64,000 bases of DNA, taken from Actinomycetes bacterium (GTDB lineage: Bacteria; Actinomycetota; Actinomycetes; Actinomycetales; Microbacteriaceae). The notes under the pieces were generated by a model, which was not told the origin of the DNA, did no database searches, and saw only the letters and a program-made list of their open reading frames with translations. Positions 22,732 through 31,444 of this stretch are shown here, piece by piece; the stretch's first letter is position 1, and the number at the start of each line of letters is the position of its first letter. Location of the stretch: the NCBI GenBank assembly GCA_023431405.1, contig JAEYVZ010000053.1, forward strand, positions 1 through 64,000, written 5' to 3'. The position numbers and the translations under genes are program-made.

Positions 22732-23829
22732 TCACGAAGCGACAGGGACCGCCGACTCGGTGCGCGAGATCGTGAACTGCCCGATGACGCGCGTGCCGTC
22801 GTACAGGACGGCGGTCTGCCCCGGGGCGACGCCGTCGAACGGCTCCTCGGGGCGTACGGTGACGACACCGTCGGTCACCCAGGCTCGGGCGGGCTTGGGC
22901 TCCGCGTGCGCACGGATCTGCACCTGGCATTCGAAGTCGGATCGTTCCGGCGCGCGCCCCGCCCACGAGTGCCGCTCGCCCGCGATCTCAGCCGTCGCCA
23001 GTGCCTCTTTGGGGCCGACCACGACGGTGTTGCTCACGGGCCGCACCTCCAGGACGAATCGAGGCTTGCCATCGGGTGCCGGCACCCCGAGAGAGAGCCC
23101 TCGCCGCTGGCCCACGGTGAAGGCGTGGGCGCCCTCATGAGAACCGACGACGGCGCCCGTCCGATCGACGATGTCACCGGCGGCGGTACCCACCTTCTCG
23201 GCGAGCCAGCCGCGCGTGTCGCCGTCGGGGATGAAGCAGATGTCGTGGCTGTCGGGCTTCTGAGCGACGGTCAGCCCCCGCGCGGCCGCCTCGGCACGGA
23301 CCTGTGCCTTCGAGGGTGTCTCGCCGAGCGGGAAGTATGTATGGGCGAGCTGGTCTGCGGTGAGCACTCCCAGCACGTAGGACTGGTCCTTCGCGGCGTC
23401 TGACGCACGGTGCAGCTCGCGCCCCTGGGGACCATCGACCAGAAGGGCGTAATGGCCGGTGCACACCGCATCGAAGCCGAGCTCTACGGCACGTTCGAGC
23501 AGCGCCGCGAACTTGATCTTCTCGTTGCATCGCATGCAGGGATTGGGGGTGCGGCCCGCCCGGTACTCGGAGACGAAATCCTCGATGACATCGTCGCGGA
23601 AGCGCTCGGAGAAATCCCAGACATAGAAGGGGATGCCGATGCGGTCGGCCGCGCGTCGCGCGTCCATCGCGTCTTCGATCGTGCAGCAGCCACGCGACCC
23701 CGTGCGGAGCGTGCCACCGGCGCGGGAGAGCGCCAGGTGCACGCCGACGACGTCGTGTCCGGCCTCCACGGCTCGCGCCGCGGCCACCGCCGAATCGACG
23801 CCGCCGCTCATCGCCGCAAGGATCTTCAT
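22732..23829 (-). CDS. mnmA: tRNA-specific 2-thiouridylase
   Basis: This 365-residue enzyme thiolates U34 of tRNA-Lys, -Glu and -Gln. The ATP-binding PP-loop is MSGGVDSAVA near 7-16. The two catalytic cysteines are Cys98 in NPCMRCNEKIKF and the Cys in SHDICFIPDGD near 200. The ending VAPGQTAVLYDGTRVIG is the C-terminal beta domain. Sulphur would come from the cysteine desulfurase encoded just upstream (47 nt apart), a linkage common in actinobacteria. The ATG has TAGACT 6 nt upstream, so it has its own promoter. Confidence 0.95.
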   Translation of the reverse strand: MKILAAMSGGVDSAVAAARAVEAGHDVVGVHLALSRAGGTLRTGSRGCCTIEDAMDARRAADRIGIPFYVWDFSERFRDDVIEDFVSEYRAGRTPNPCMRCNEKIKFAALLERAVELGFDAVCTGHYALLVDGPQGRELHRASDAAKDQSYVLGVLTADQLAHTYFPLGETPSKAQVRAEAAARGLTVAQKPDSHDICFIPDGDTRGWLAEKVGTAAGDIVDRTGAVVGSHEGAHAFTVGQRRGLSLGVPAPDGKPRFVLEVRPVSNTVVVGPKEALATAEIAGERHSWAGRAPERSDFECQVQIRAHAEPKPARAWVTDGVVTVRPEEPFDGVAPGQTAVLYDGTRVIGQFTISRTESAVPVAS

Positions 23830-23835
23830 CCGTCC

Positions 23836-23841
23836 AGTCTA
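23836..23841 (-). promoter_or_regulatory. -10 element of a leaderless promoter for mnmA
   Basis: TAGACT on the minus strand is followed by GGACGG and the ATG at 23829. The hexamer is identical to that of ligA. Confidence 0.5.
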
Positions 23842-23876
23842 CGAATACGGCGCTGGGCAGGGGCCGTGGGAGTCGC

Positions 23877-25040
23877 TCAGCGAGCTGCGGCAGCCACGGC
23901 GCGGCGGTGGACGGCCGGAAGGACGCGGACGAGCTGGTCGACGTCCGCCTCGGACGAGGTGCGACCGAGGGTCAGGCGGAGCACAGATCGCGCCGCGCGC
24001 TCATCGAGGCCGAGTGCCAGCACGACGTGGGAGGGCTCGGTGACGCCGGCCTGGCACGCCGACCCCGTGGAGACGGAGATTCCCTCCTGATCGAGCAGGA
24101 ACAGCAGCGTCTCCCCGGCGGTCCCCGGAAAGAGGACGTGGAGGTTTCCTGGCAGCCGTGACTCCGGATCGCCGAGGAAGACTGCGTCGGGGACGGCGTG
24201 GCGGATGCCGTCGGCGAGGCGCCTGCGGAGCGCACTCAGGCGGTGCGCCTCACTCTCACGATGAGCCACAGCGCTGCGCAGTGCCGCCGCGAGCGCGGCT
24301 GCGCCTGCGACGTCCTGCGTGCCCGAGCGCAAGCCCCGCTGCTGTCCGCCACCGTGGAGGAGCGGGGCCAGCTGCGCATAGCGCGACACGATGAGCGCTC
24401 CGGTGGCCACGGGCGCCCCCACCTTGTGGCCCGACATGCTGAGGGCGACGAGTCCGCCTTGTGACCGGCCCTGTCCGCGCCACTGGGCGAAGTCCACGGG
24501 CACACTGCCGACCGCACCGACCGCGTCGAGGTGCAGCGGCACGCCGGCAGCGCGTGCCACCTCTGCGAGGCTTGCCGCGTCGGAGACGGTGCCGACCTCG
24601 TTGTTCGCCACCAGCGCCGTCGCCAGCGCCGCACCGGGGAGTGCGTCGGCGAAAGCTTCGACGGGAACGGCGCCTGTCGGGGTCAGACCGACATGCCGCA
24701 CCTCGGCCCCGGCACCCTCCAGCCACGTCACGGCATCCATGGTCGCGTGGTGCTCTCCACCCGGGAGCACGATGGAGCCCGCCTCCCCGCGTGCCCACCA
24801 CAGGCCCTTCAGAGCGAGGTTTATCGATTCGGTTCCGCCAGAGGTGAAGACGACCTCGATGGGATCGCAGCCGAGACTCTCGGCCACCGCCTCTCGCGAC
24901 TCCTCGAGCAGGCGCCGCGCCTCCTGGCCGGCGCCGTGCACCGAGGACGCGTTGCCGACGATCTCGGTGGCTCGAAGCCAGGCCTCGCGCGCCTCGGGGC
25001 GCAGGGGCGTCGTCGCAGCGTGATCGAGATAGACCGGCAT
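23877..25040 (-). CDS. Cysteine desulfurase (IscS/NifS-like)
   Basis: This 387-residue, PLP-dependent enzyme takes sulphur from cysteine for tRNA thiolation and Fe-S clusters. It starts MPVYLDHAATTPLRPE. A GGAG-rich site lies 6 nt before ATG 25040, which excludes the much longer open frame upstream. The PLP Lys206 is in SMSGHKVGAP and the catalytic Cys329 in STGSACQAG. The glycine-rich REHH-type region reads PGGEHHATMDAV. The usual Gln in the DAVQA motif, which touches PLP, is Gly here (DAVGA). It is followed by mnmA on the same strand. Confidence 0.9.
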   Translation of the reverse strand: MPVYLDHAATTPLRPEAREAWLRATEIVGNASSVHGAGQEARRLLEESREAVAESLGCDPIEVVFTSGGTESINLALKGLWWARGEAGSIVLPGGEHHATMDAVTWLEGAGAEVRHVGLTPTGAVPVEAFADALPGAALATALVANNEVGTVSDAASLAEVARAAGVPLHLDAVGAVGSVPVDFAQWRGQGRSQGGLVALSMSGHKVGAPVATGALIVSRYAQLAPLLHGGGQQRGLRSGTQDVAGAAALAAALRSAVAHRESEAHRLSALRRRLADGIRHAVPDAVFLGDPESRLPGNLHVLFPGTAGETLLFLLDQEGISVSTGSACQAGVTEPSHVVLALGLDERAARSVLRLTLGRTSSEADVDQLVRVLPAVHRRAVAAAAR

Positions 25041-25081
25041 CACGCTCCTCCTGCCGACGTCTGAGAGCAATACGCCCTTAC

Positions 25082-25087
25082 TACTGT
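25082..25087 (+). promoter_or_regulatory. -10 element of a probable leaderless promoter for glgX
   Basis: TACTGT lies 7 nt before the ATG at 25095. There is no ribosome binding site. The 54-bp region is shared with the divergent cysteine desulfurase gene. Confidence 0.45.
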
Positions 25088-25094
25088 AGATCGC

Positions 25095-27170
25095 ATGTCT
25101 CATGTGTCCTCCCTCGCACCACCCCTGCCCGGGGGTCCGGCGTTCGATCGGCTCGGAGTGACATCCACGCCCGAGGGAGGCACGCTCCGCGTGTGGTCTG
25201 CGCACGCCTCCAGCATGGAGCTCGTGCTGTTCGACGAGCTGGATCTCGATTGGATCACCGAGACGATCGCGCTCCGTTCGGTCGGCTCCGGTGTATGGGA
25301 GGCGCACTCCCCCGCCCTCGCGCCGGGCACGCGCTATGCGCTGCGTGTCGACGGCCCGCACCGCCCTGGCGACACGTTCAATCCGCAGTCGCTCCTGCTC
25401 GACCCCTACGCGCGAGGTCTCGTCTCCGGCGGATACACCGACTGGAGATCCGTCGTGGTCGATACGAGGTTCGACTGGCAGGGGGTTCCCAAGCCGAACA
25501 CGCCGCTCGACAGGACGGTGATCTACGAGGCGCACGTGAAGGGACTCACCAAACGGCATCCCGGCGTCCCGCCCGCCCTGCACGGCACGTACGCGGGGCT
25601 CGCACACCCCGTCATGATCGATCATCTGCGTACTCTCGGGGTCACCGCCGTCGAGCTGCTCCCGGTGCACGCGTTCGAGAGTGAGCCTCGACTGCTGCAG
25701 CATGGCCTCGTCAACTACTGGGGCTACAACACGCTGAACTTCTTCTCGCCGCATGCCGACTACGCCACGGCCTCGCATCGTGCGGAAGGGCCGGCGGCCG
25801 TGCTCCGGGAATTCAAGGAGATGGTGCGCAGCCTTCACGCCGCCGGCATAGAAGTGATCCTCGACGTGGTCTACAACCACACCTCCGAGGGCGAGATCGG
25901 CGGTCCGCGCACGAGCTTCCGCGGCATCGACAACCGGTCTTACTACCGGCAGCATGCTGACGGCACGTACATCGATGTCACCGGCTGCGGCAACGCCCTC
26001 GACACGTCGGTGGACGCCGCCGCCCGGTTGATCGTCGACTCGCTGCGCTACTGGGCGGAGGAGGTGCAGGTCGACGGCTTCCGCTTCGACCTGGCCGCCA
26101 CGCTCGGCCGCGGCGCCGATCATGCGTTCTCCCCTGAGCACCCGCTCCTGACGGCCATCACCGCGGATCCTGTGCTCGCCGACGTGAAGCTCATCGCCGA
26201 ACCATGGGATGTCGGCTTGGGTGGCTGGCAGACGGGGAATTTCGGGCAGGGATGGTCGGAGTGGAACGACCGCTACCGCGACCGTGTCCGCAATTTCTGG
26301 TTGAGCGACGTCGACTACGCCCGACGGGCGGGTACGGCGCCGGTCGGAATCGGCGGATTCGCGACGCGGCTCGCGGGATCCTCCAACACCTTCTCGCGGG
26401 AACGTGGACCGCTCGCGGGCATCAACTTCGTCACCGCGCACGACGGATTCACACTCCGCGACCTCGTCTCCTATGACGTCAAGCACAACATGGGCAACGG
26501 CGAGCACAACCGCGATGGCGCCGATGTGAACAGGTCGTTCAACCACGGGGTGGAAGGTCCGACCGACGACGAGTCGATCCTCGCCCGGCGACGCAAGGCG
26601 ATGCGCAACCTCCTGGGCACGTTGCTGCTGTCGGCGGGAGTCCCGATGCTCACCGCCGGTGACGAGTTCGGCCGCACCCAGCGCGGCAACAACAACGCCT
26701 ACTGTCACGACTCCGCCCTGACCTGGATGTCGTGGGAGCACGCACCCTGGCAGCAAGATCTCGCCGCGCACGTGCGTCGCCTGCTGCAGCTGCGTCGAGA
26801 CAACCCGGCGCTGCGCCCCGCCCGTTTCGCGCACGAAGAGCAGCGGGTTCCCAGTGCATCGGTCATCGATTGGTACGACGAGAACGGCGAGACCATGTCG
26901 GTCGAGCGCTGGACGAACCCTGCGCATCGCACGCTCCAGTACGACGCGCGTTCGACACCCGAGAGCGAAGGCGCCAACCGCATTCTGCTGATCGTCCACG
27001 GCAATGAGAAGCCGGTAGACGTCACACTCCCCCGCATCGAGGGAGTCAACAGCTATGTCTCCTTGTGGTCGAGTGCCGACGAGCGCCCAGCGATCGATGA
27101 GGTCGCGCTCGCGCCGGGTGACGTCGTGCACCTCGATGACACGGCCATGCGGCTGTTCCGCGTGGAGTGA
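25095..27170 (+). CDS. glgX: Glycogen debranching enzyme GlgX
   Basis: This 691-residue GH13 enzyme hydrolyses alpha-1,6 branches left after phosphorylase action. An N-terminal CBM48-like domain (about 15-110) is followed by a catalytic barrel: VVYNHTSEG near 258 (region I), GFRFDLAATLGR near 335 (nucleophile Asp), LIAEPWDVG near 371 (acid Glu), and NFVTAHDGFTLRDLVSYD near 445. The typical GlgX stretch KHNMGNGEHNRDGADVNRSFNHG follows in pieces at about 462-484. A C-terminal beta domain ends the protein. It lies 61 nt upstream of glgE, so glycogen breakdown and the GlgE pathway are encoded side by side. Confidence 0.92.
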   Translation: MSHVSSLAPPLPGGPAFDRLGVTSTPEGGTLRVWSAHASSMELVLFDELDLDWITETIALRSVGSGVWEAHSPALAPGTRYALRVDGPHRPGDTFNPQSLLLDPYARGLVSGGYTDWRSVVVDTRFDWQGVPKPNTPLDRTVIYEAHVKGLTKRHPGVPPALHGTYAGLAHPVMIDHLRTLGVTAVELLPVHAFESEPRLLQHGLVNYWGYNTLNFFSPHADYATASHRAEGPAAVLREFKEMVRSLHAAGIEVILDVVYNHTSEGEIGGPRTSFRGIDNRSYYRQHADGTYIDVTGCGNALDTSVDAAARLIVDSLRYWAEEVQVDGFRFDLAATLGRGADHAFSPEHPLLTAITADPVLADVKLIAEPWDVGLGGWQTGNFGQGWSEWNDRYRDRVRNFWLSDVDYARRAGTAPVGIGGFATRLAGSSNTFSRERGPLAGINFVTAHDGFTLRDLVSYDVKHNMGNGEHNRDGADVNRSFNHGVEGPTDDESILARRRKAMRNLLGTLLLSAGVPMLTAGDEFGRTQRGNNNAYCHDSALTWMSWEHAPWQQDLAAHVRRLLQLRRDNPALRPARFAHEEQRVPSASVIDWYDENGETMSVERWTNPAHRTLQYDARSTPESEGANRILLIVHGNEKPVDVTLPRIEGVNSYVSLWSSADERPAIDEVALAPGDVVHLDDTAMRLFRVE

Positions 27171-27219
27171 CGGCAAGCCGTCAGGCCGAGCACAGGTACC
27201 CCGACGCGGGGAAGGGCGG

Positions 27220-27225
27220 TAGGTT
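27220..27225 (+). promoter_or_regulatory. -10 element of a leaderless promoter for glgE-glgB
   Basis: TAGGTT is followed by CGACAC and the GTG start at 27232. Confidence 0.5.
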
Positions 27226-27231
27226 CGACAC

Positions 27232-29310
27232 GTGGCCTCCAAGACGCACGAATCCGGTTCGGTGCGCAGCACTGCGCAGATACCCGCCCGGGTGGCGGTT
27301 CCGTGGGAGGGAGTCACCGGCACGGTCAACGGGCGCATCCCGCTCGTGTCGCCGCGCCCGACCGTTCCCGGCGGCCGCTTTCCCGCGGCGGCGTTCGTCG
27401 GCGAGGCCGTCCCTTTTCAGGTGACGGCATTCCGAGAGGGACATGATCGCATCGGCGTCCACGTGAGGCTCACCTCGCCGTCAGGCGTGGTGACGCTGCA
27501 CCGGCTGACCGATCTCCGCGACGGGTTCGACCGTTGGCGCGTGGACGTCGCGCCTCTCGAGCAGGGTCTGTGGACCTTCCGGTTCGAGGCGTTCGCCGAC
27601 GACTTCGCCACGTGGGAGCACGCTGCGGACCTCAAGATCGCCGCAGGAGTCGATGCCTCGCTCATGCGGGAGATGGGCGCGCGGCTGTTCGCACAGGCCG
27701 GGATCGAGCCGGACAGAGACGCCCAGGAGAGGGCTCTCCTCGCCGACGCCGCCCGGCGACTGCGGGACCGGGCGATCGACGACGTCGCCAGCCTGTCCAT
27801 CGTGCGGGACCCGCAGATCGCAGCCGCCTTCGCGGCGCGTCCGATCACCTCCCTCATGACGGTCGGCCCGGAACTTCGCCTCCTGGTGGAGCGCGAGCGC
27901 GCGGGAGTCGGCGCCTGGTACGAGTTCTTCCCTCGGTCAGAGGGGGCGAAGCGGCTGAAGGACGGCAGGGTGAAGAGCGGGACGTTCCGCACCGCACAGG
28001 GACGTCTCCCCGCCGTCGCAGCGATGGGGTTCGACGTCGTCTACCTCCCGCCGATCCATCCGATCGGGACGATCAACCGCAAGGGCCGCAACAACACGCT
28101 CACCGCCGCGGCGGGCGACCCCGGATCGCCCTGGGCCATCGGGTCCGCCGCGGGCGGGCACGACGCCGTGCACCCCGACCTGGGCACCCTCGCCGACTTC
28201 CGCGCGTTCGTCCGGGCCGCGCAGACGGAGGGACTGGAGGTCGCGCTCGATCTCGCTCTTCAGGCCGCGCCCGACCACCCCTGGGTCACGGAGCACCCCG
28301 AGTGGTTCACGACGCTTCCGGACGGTTCGATCGCCTTCGCCGAGAACCCGCCGAAGAAGTACCAGGACATCTACCCGATCAACTTCGACAACGACCCGGA
28401 AGGCATCCGCGCGGAGGTGCTGCGGATCGTCCGTCACTGGGTCGCGCAGGGTGTGAAGATCTTCCGCGTCGACAATCCGCACACGAAGCCCCTGCAGTTC
28501 TGGGAGTGGCTCATCGCCACCGTCAATGCGGAGTCGCCCGACGTCGTCTTCCTTGCCGAGGCTTTCACGCGTCCGTCGCCGCTTCAGGCGCTCGCGTACA
28601 GCGGTTTCCAGCAGAGCTACTCCTACTTCACCTGGCGCAACACGAAGGCCGAACTCGAGGAGTTCCTGCAGTGGATCTCCGACGAGACCGCCGACTTCAT
28701 GCGGCCCAACCTCTTCGTCAACACCCCTGACATCCTCACGGAGTATCTGCAGTACGGCGGCCGCCCCGCGTACAAGATCCGTGCGGCGATCGCAGCGACA
28801 GGCGGCGCCAGCTACGGCGTGTACGCCGGCTACGAGCTGTACGAGAACGTGGCCCGGCCCGGCTCCGAAGAGAACATCGACAACGAGAAGTACGAGTACA
28901 AGTTCCGCGACTGGGCGGCGGCGGAGGCAGCAGGCGCCTCCCTCGCTCCCTACCTGACGCGGCTCAACGACATCCGTCGCTCGCACCCTGCCCTCAGACA
29001 ACTGCGCGGACTCTCCGTCCACTGGAGCGACGATGACGCCATCCTCGTCTACTCCAAACACCTGCCGGGGGCCCTCTCGCCCGAGGGCGTCGATGACACC
29101 GTCATCGTCGTCGCGAACGTCGATCCGCACTCGGCGCGGCAGACCATGGTGCACATCGACAGCGCCGTGTTCGGCATCCCCCGAGGGAGCGACTACGAGG
29201 TCAGCGATCTGATCACCGGGGCGAGCTGGACCTGGAACCAGGACAACTTCGTGCGTCTGGACGCCTTCCACGAACCGGTCCACATTCTCCACGTGAAGGG
29301 CACCCGATGA
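27232..29310 (+). CDS. glgE: Alpha-1,4-glucan:maltose-1-phosphate maltosyltransferase
   Basis: This 692-residue GH13_3 enzyme adds maltose units from maltose-1-phosphate to linear alpha-glucan. An N-terminal Ig-like domain and helical insert (about 40-200) precede GVGAWYEFFPRSEG near 224 and the barrel. In the barrel, FDVVYLPPIHPIG lies near 265, VKIFRVDNPHTKP near 410 contains the nucleophile Asp, and VVFLAEAFTRP near 440 the acid Glu. KKYQDIYPINFDND is typical of the family. The stop overlaps glgB by ATGA. treS and a maltokinase, which make the substrate, are not in the window. GTG start, leaderless-type promoter. Confidence 0.95.
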   Translation: MASKTHESGSVRSTAQIPARVAVPWEGVTGTVNGRIPLVSPRPTVPGGRFPAAAFVGEAVPFQVTAFREGHDRIGVHVRLTSPSGVVTLHRLTDLRDGFDRWRVDVAPLEQGLWTFRFEAFADDFATWEHAADLKIAAGVDASLMREMGARLFAQAGIEPDRDAQERALLADAARRLRDRAIDDVASLSIVRDPQIAAAFAARPITSLMTVGPELRLLVERERAGVGAWYEFFPRSEGAKRLKDGRVKSGTFRTAQGRLPAVAAMGFDVVYLPPIHPIGTINRKGRNNTLTAAAGDPGSPWAIGSAAGGHDAVHPDLGTLADFRAFVRAAQTEGLEVALDLALQAAPDHPWVTEHPEWFTTLPDGSIAFAENPPKKYQDIYPINFDNDPEGIRAEVLRIVRHWVAQGVKIFRVDNPHTKPLQFWEWLIATVNAESPDVVFLAEAFTRPSPLQALAYSGFQQSYSYFTWRNTKAELEEFLQWISDETADFMRPNLFVNTPDILTEYLQYGGRPAYKIRAAIAATGGASYGVYAGYELYENVARPGSEENIDNEKYEYKFRDWAAAEAAGASLAPYLTRLNDIRRSHPALRQLRGLSVHWSDDDAILVYSKHLPGALSPEGVDDTVIVVANVDPHSARQTMVHIDSAVFGIPRGSDYEVSDLITGASWTWNQDNFVRLDAFHEPVHILHVKGTR

Positions 29311-31442
29311 CTGCACCGTCTCCGTCGATCCTCGAGGCGGTCGCCGCAGGCGCCTACCATGCCCCGCACGACGTACTCGGAGTGCACCAGGACGGCGATT
29401 CCTGGGTGATTCGCGCCCGTCGTCCGATGGCCTCGAGCGTGACCGCCGTCACCCTCGACGGAGAGCGCATCGAGCTCCATCACGTGCACGAGGGGATCTG
29501 GGAGGGCCGGGTCGCCGAAGCCCCCGCCGCCTACGAACTGGTCGCGACCTACCCCGACGGTCCTGACCACCGGGCCGACGACCCCTACCGCCACCTCCCT
29601 ACGCTCGGGAGCGTTGATCTCCACCTGATCGGAGAGGGACGGCACGAACAGCTGTGGCGCGTGCTGGGTGCTCACGTACGCCACTTCACGGGTGTCTCCG
29701 GAGTGTCCTTCAGCGTGTGGGCGCCGGATGCGCGGGCCGTGCGTGTCGTGGGCGGATTCAACGACTGGGACGGTCGCGCACACGCCATGCGTTCGCTCGG
29801 ATCGAGCGGGGTGTGGGAGATCTTCGTCCCGGGACTGTCCGCCGGAGCCATCTACAAGTACGAGATCCTCACGCCGGACGACACCTGGATCCTCAAAGCG
29901 GACCCGATGGCGCAGCAGGCGGAGGTCCCGCCCGCCACCGCGTCGATCGTGACCGAGAGCGACTACTCCTGGAACGATGACGCCTGGTTGGAGAAGCGCT
30001 CGACCACCTCACCGCTGGACAAGCCGATGTCGACGTACGAGCTTCACGTCGGGTCGTGGCGCCAGGGACTCGGCTACCGACAGCTCGCCGACCCGCTGAT
30101 CGAATACGTCACCGCCCTCGGCTTCACGCACGTGGAGTTCCTGCCTCTGGCCGAGCACCCGTTCGGCGGCTCATGGGGCTACCAGGTCAGCGGGTACTAC
30201 GCACCCACGAGCCGCTTCGGCACTCCCGACGACCTCCGCTACCTGATCGACCGTCTGCACCAGGCCGGCATCGGCGTCATCATGGACTGGGTCCCCGGTC
30301 ACTTCCCGAAGGACGCGTTCGCTCTCGCCCGCTTCGACGGCCGACCACTCTACGAGCACCCCGATCCTCGCCGCGGAGAGCACAAGGACTGGGGCACGCT
30401 CATCTTCGATTACGGTCGCAACGAGGTGCGCAACTTCCTCGTCGCCAACGCGCTCTACTGGTTCGAGGAGTTCCACGTCGACGGACTCCGCGTGGATGCC
30501 GTGGCCTCGATGCTCTATCTCGACTACTCCCGGAACGACGGCGAGTGGGAGCCCAACATCCATGGCGGACGCGAGAACCTCGAAGCCATCCGCTTCCTCC
30601 AGGAAGTCAACGCCACCGCGTACAAGCGCTATCCGGGGATCGCGATGATCGCCGAGGAGTCGACCAGCTATCCCGGTGTCACCGCTCCCACCGACCACGG
30701 CGGGCTCGGTTTCGGCCTCAAGTGGAACATGGGCTGGATGAACGACTCGCTCGTCTACTTCTCGCGAGACCCGATGTACCGCTCGCACCACGAGGGCGAG
30801 ATCTCCTTCTCCTTCGTCTATGCCTTCAGCGAGCATTTCGTGCTGCCGATCAGCCACGACGAGGTCGTGCACGGCAAGGGCACCCTGCTCACTCGGATGC
30901 CGGGCGACCACTGGCAGAAGCTCGCCAATGTCCGCGCCTTCCTCGCGTACATGTGGGGCCATCCCGGGAAGCAGCTTCTGTTCATGGGTCAGGAGTTCGC
31001 CCAGATGTCGGAGTGGTCCGAGGCGCGCGAGCTCGACTGGTGGATGCTCGATCAGCCCGCCCACCGTGAGCTCAGAGACTTCGTCTCCACGCTGAACGCC
31101 GTGTACCGAGAGCATGCGCCACTCTGGTCGCGCGACAGCGACGGGAGCGCATTCAGCCGTCTCGGCGGCCCGATCTGGAATCCCAACGTCGTGGCCTTCG
31201 CTCGACGCGACCATCACGGCAACACCATCGCCGTCGTCTGCAATTTCTCCGGGGCGCCCGTCTACGACTACACCCTCGCGCTTCCGGCGCGCGGCGAATG
31301 GACCGAGATCCTCAACTCCGACGCCAGCGCGTACGGAGGCTCAGGAGTCGGCAACCTCGGGTCCGTGCACACGGACGATTGCGGGCACGCGACCATGGTG
31401 CTGCCGCCCCTCGGCGTGCTGTGGCTCAGCCACCGCAGCTGA
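29307..31442 (+). CDS. glgB: 1,4-alpha-glucan branching enzyme
   Basis: This 711-residue GH13_9 enzyme introduces alpha-1,6 branches into the glucan made by GlgE. Two N-terminal beta domains come first (residues about 10-100, and CBM48 about 120-215 with FSVWAPDARAVRVVGGFNDW). The barrel then carries LGFTHVEFLPLAEHPFGGSWGYQ in the 270s, VDGLRVDAVASMLYLDYSR near 395 (nucleophile Asp), MIAEESTSYPGVT near 448 (acid Glu), and LPISHDEVVHGKG. Length is typical for the long GlgB type. Translation is coupled to glgE. The gene is convergent with the thioredoxin-TPR gene, 2 nt between stops. Confidence 0.95.
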   Translation: MTAPSPSILEAVAAGAYHAPHDVLGVHQDGDSWVIRARRPMASSVTAVTLDGERIELHHVHEGIWEGRVAEAPAAYELVATYPDGPDHRADDPYRHLPTLGSVDLHLIGEGRHEQLWRVLGAHVRHFTGVSGVSFSVWAPDARAVRVVGGFNDWDGRAHAMRSLGSSGVWEIFVPGLSAGAIYKYEILTPDDTWILKADPMAQQAEVPPATASIVTESDYSWNDDAWLEKRSTTSPLDKPMSTYELHVGSWRQGLGYRQLADPLIEYVTALGFTHVEFLPLAEHPFGGSWGYQVSGYYAPTSRFGTPDDLRYLIDRLHQAGIGVIMDWVPGHFPKDAFALARFDGRPLYEHPDPRRGEHKDWGTLIFDYGRNEVRNFLVANALYWFEEFHVDGLRVDAVASMLYLDYSRNDGEWEPNIHGGRENLEAIRFLQEVNATAYKRYPGIAMIAEESTSYPGVTAPTDHGGLGFGLKWNMGWMNDSLVYFSRDPMYRSHHEGEISFSFVYAFSEHFVLPISHDEVVHGKGTLLTRMPGDHWQKLANVRAFLAYMWGHPGKQLLFMGQEFAQMSEWSEARELDWWMLDQPAHRELRDFVSTLNAVYREHAPLWSRDSDGSAFSRLGGPIWNPNVVAFARRDHHGNTIAVVCNFSGAPVYDYTLALPARGEWTEILNSDASAYGGSGVGNLGSVHTDDCGHATMVLPPLGVLWLSHRS

Positions 31443-31444
31443 GG

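Noticed and set aside
25041..27338. Minus-strand open frame of more than 760 codons continuing upstream of the cysteine desulfurase
   Set aside because: It is antisense to the whole of glgX and has no domain pattern. It is open only because GC-rich codons leave few stops on the opposite strand. The desulfurase has its own ribosome binding site and start at 25040.
27937..29316. 459-codon minus-strand frame opposite glgE
   Set aside because: Antisense shadow; glgE is fully supported by catalytic motifs and coupling to glgB.
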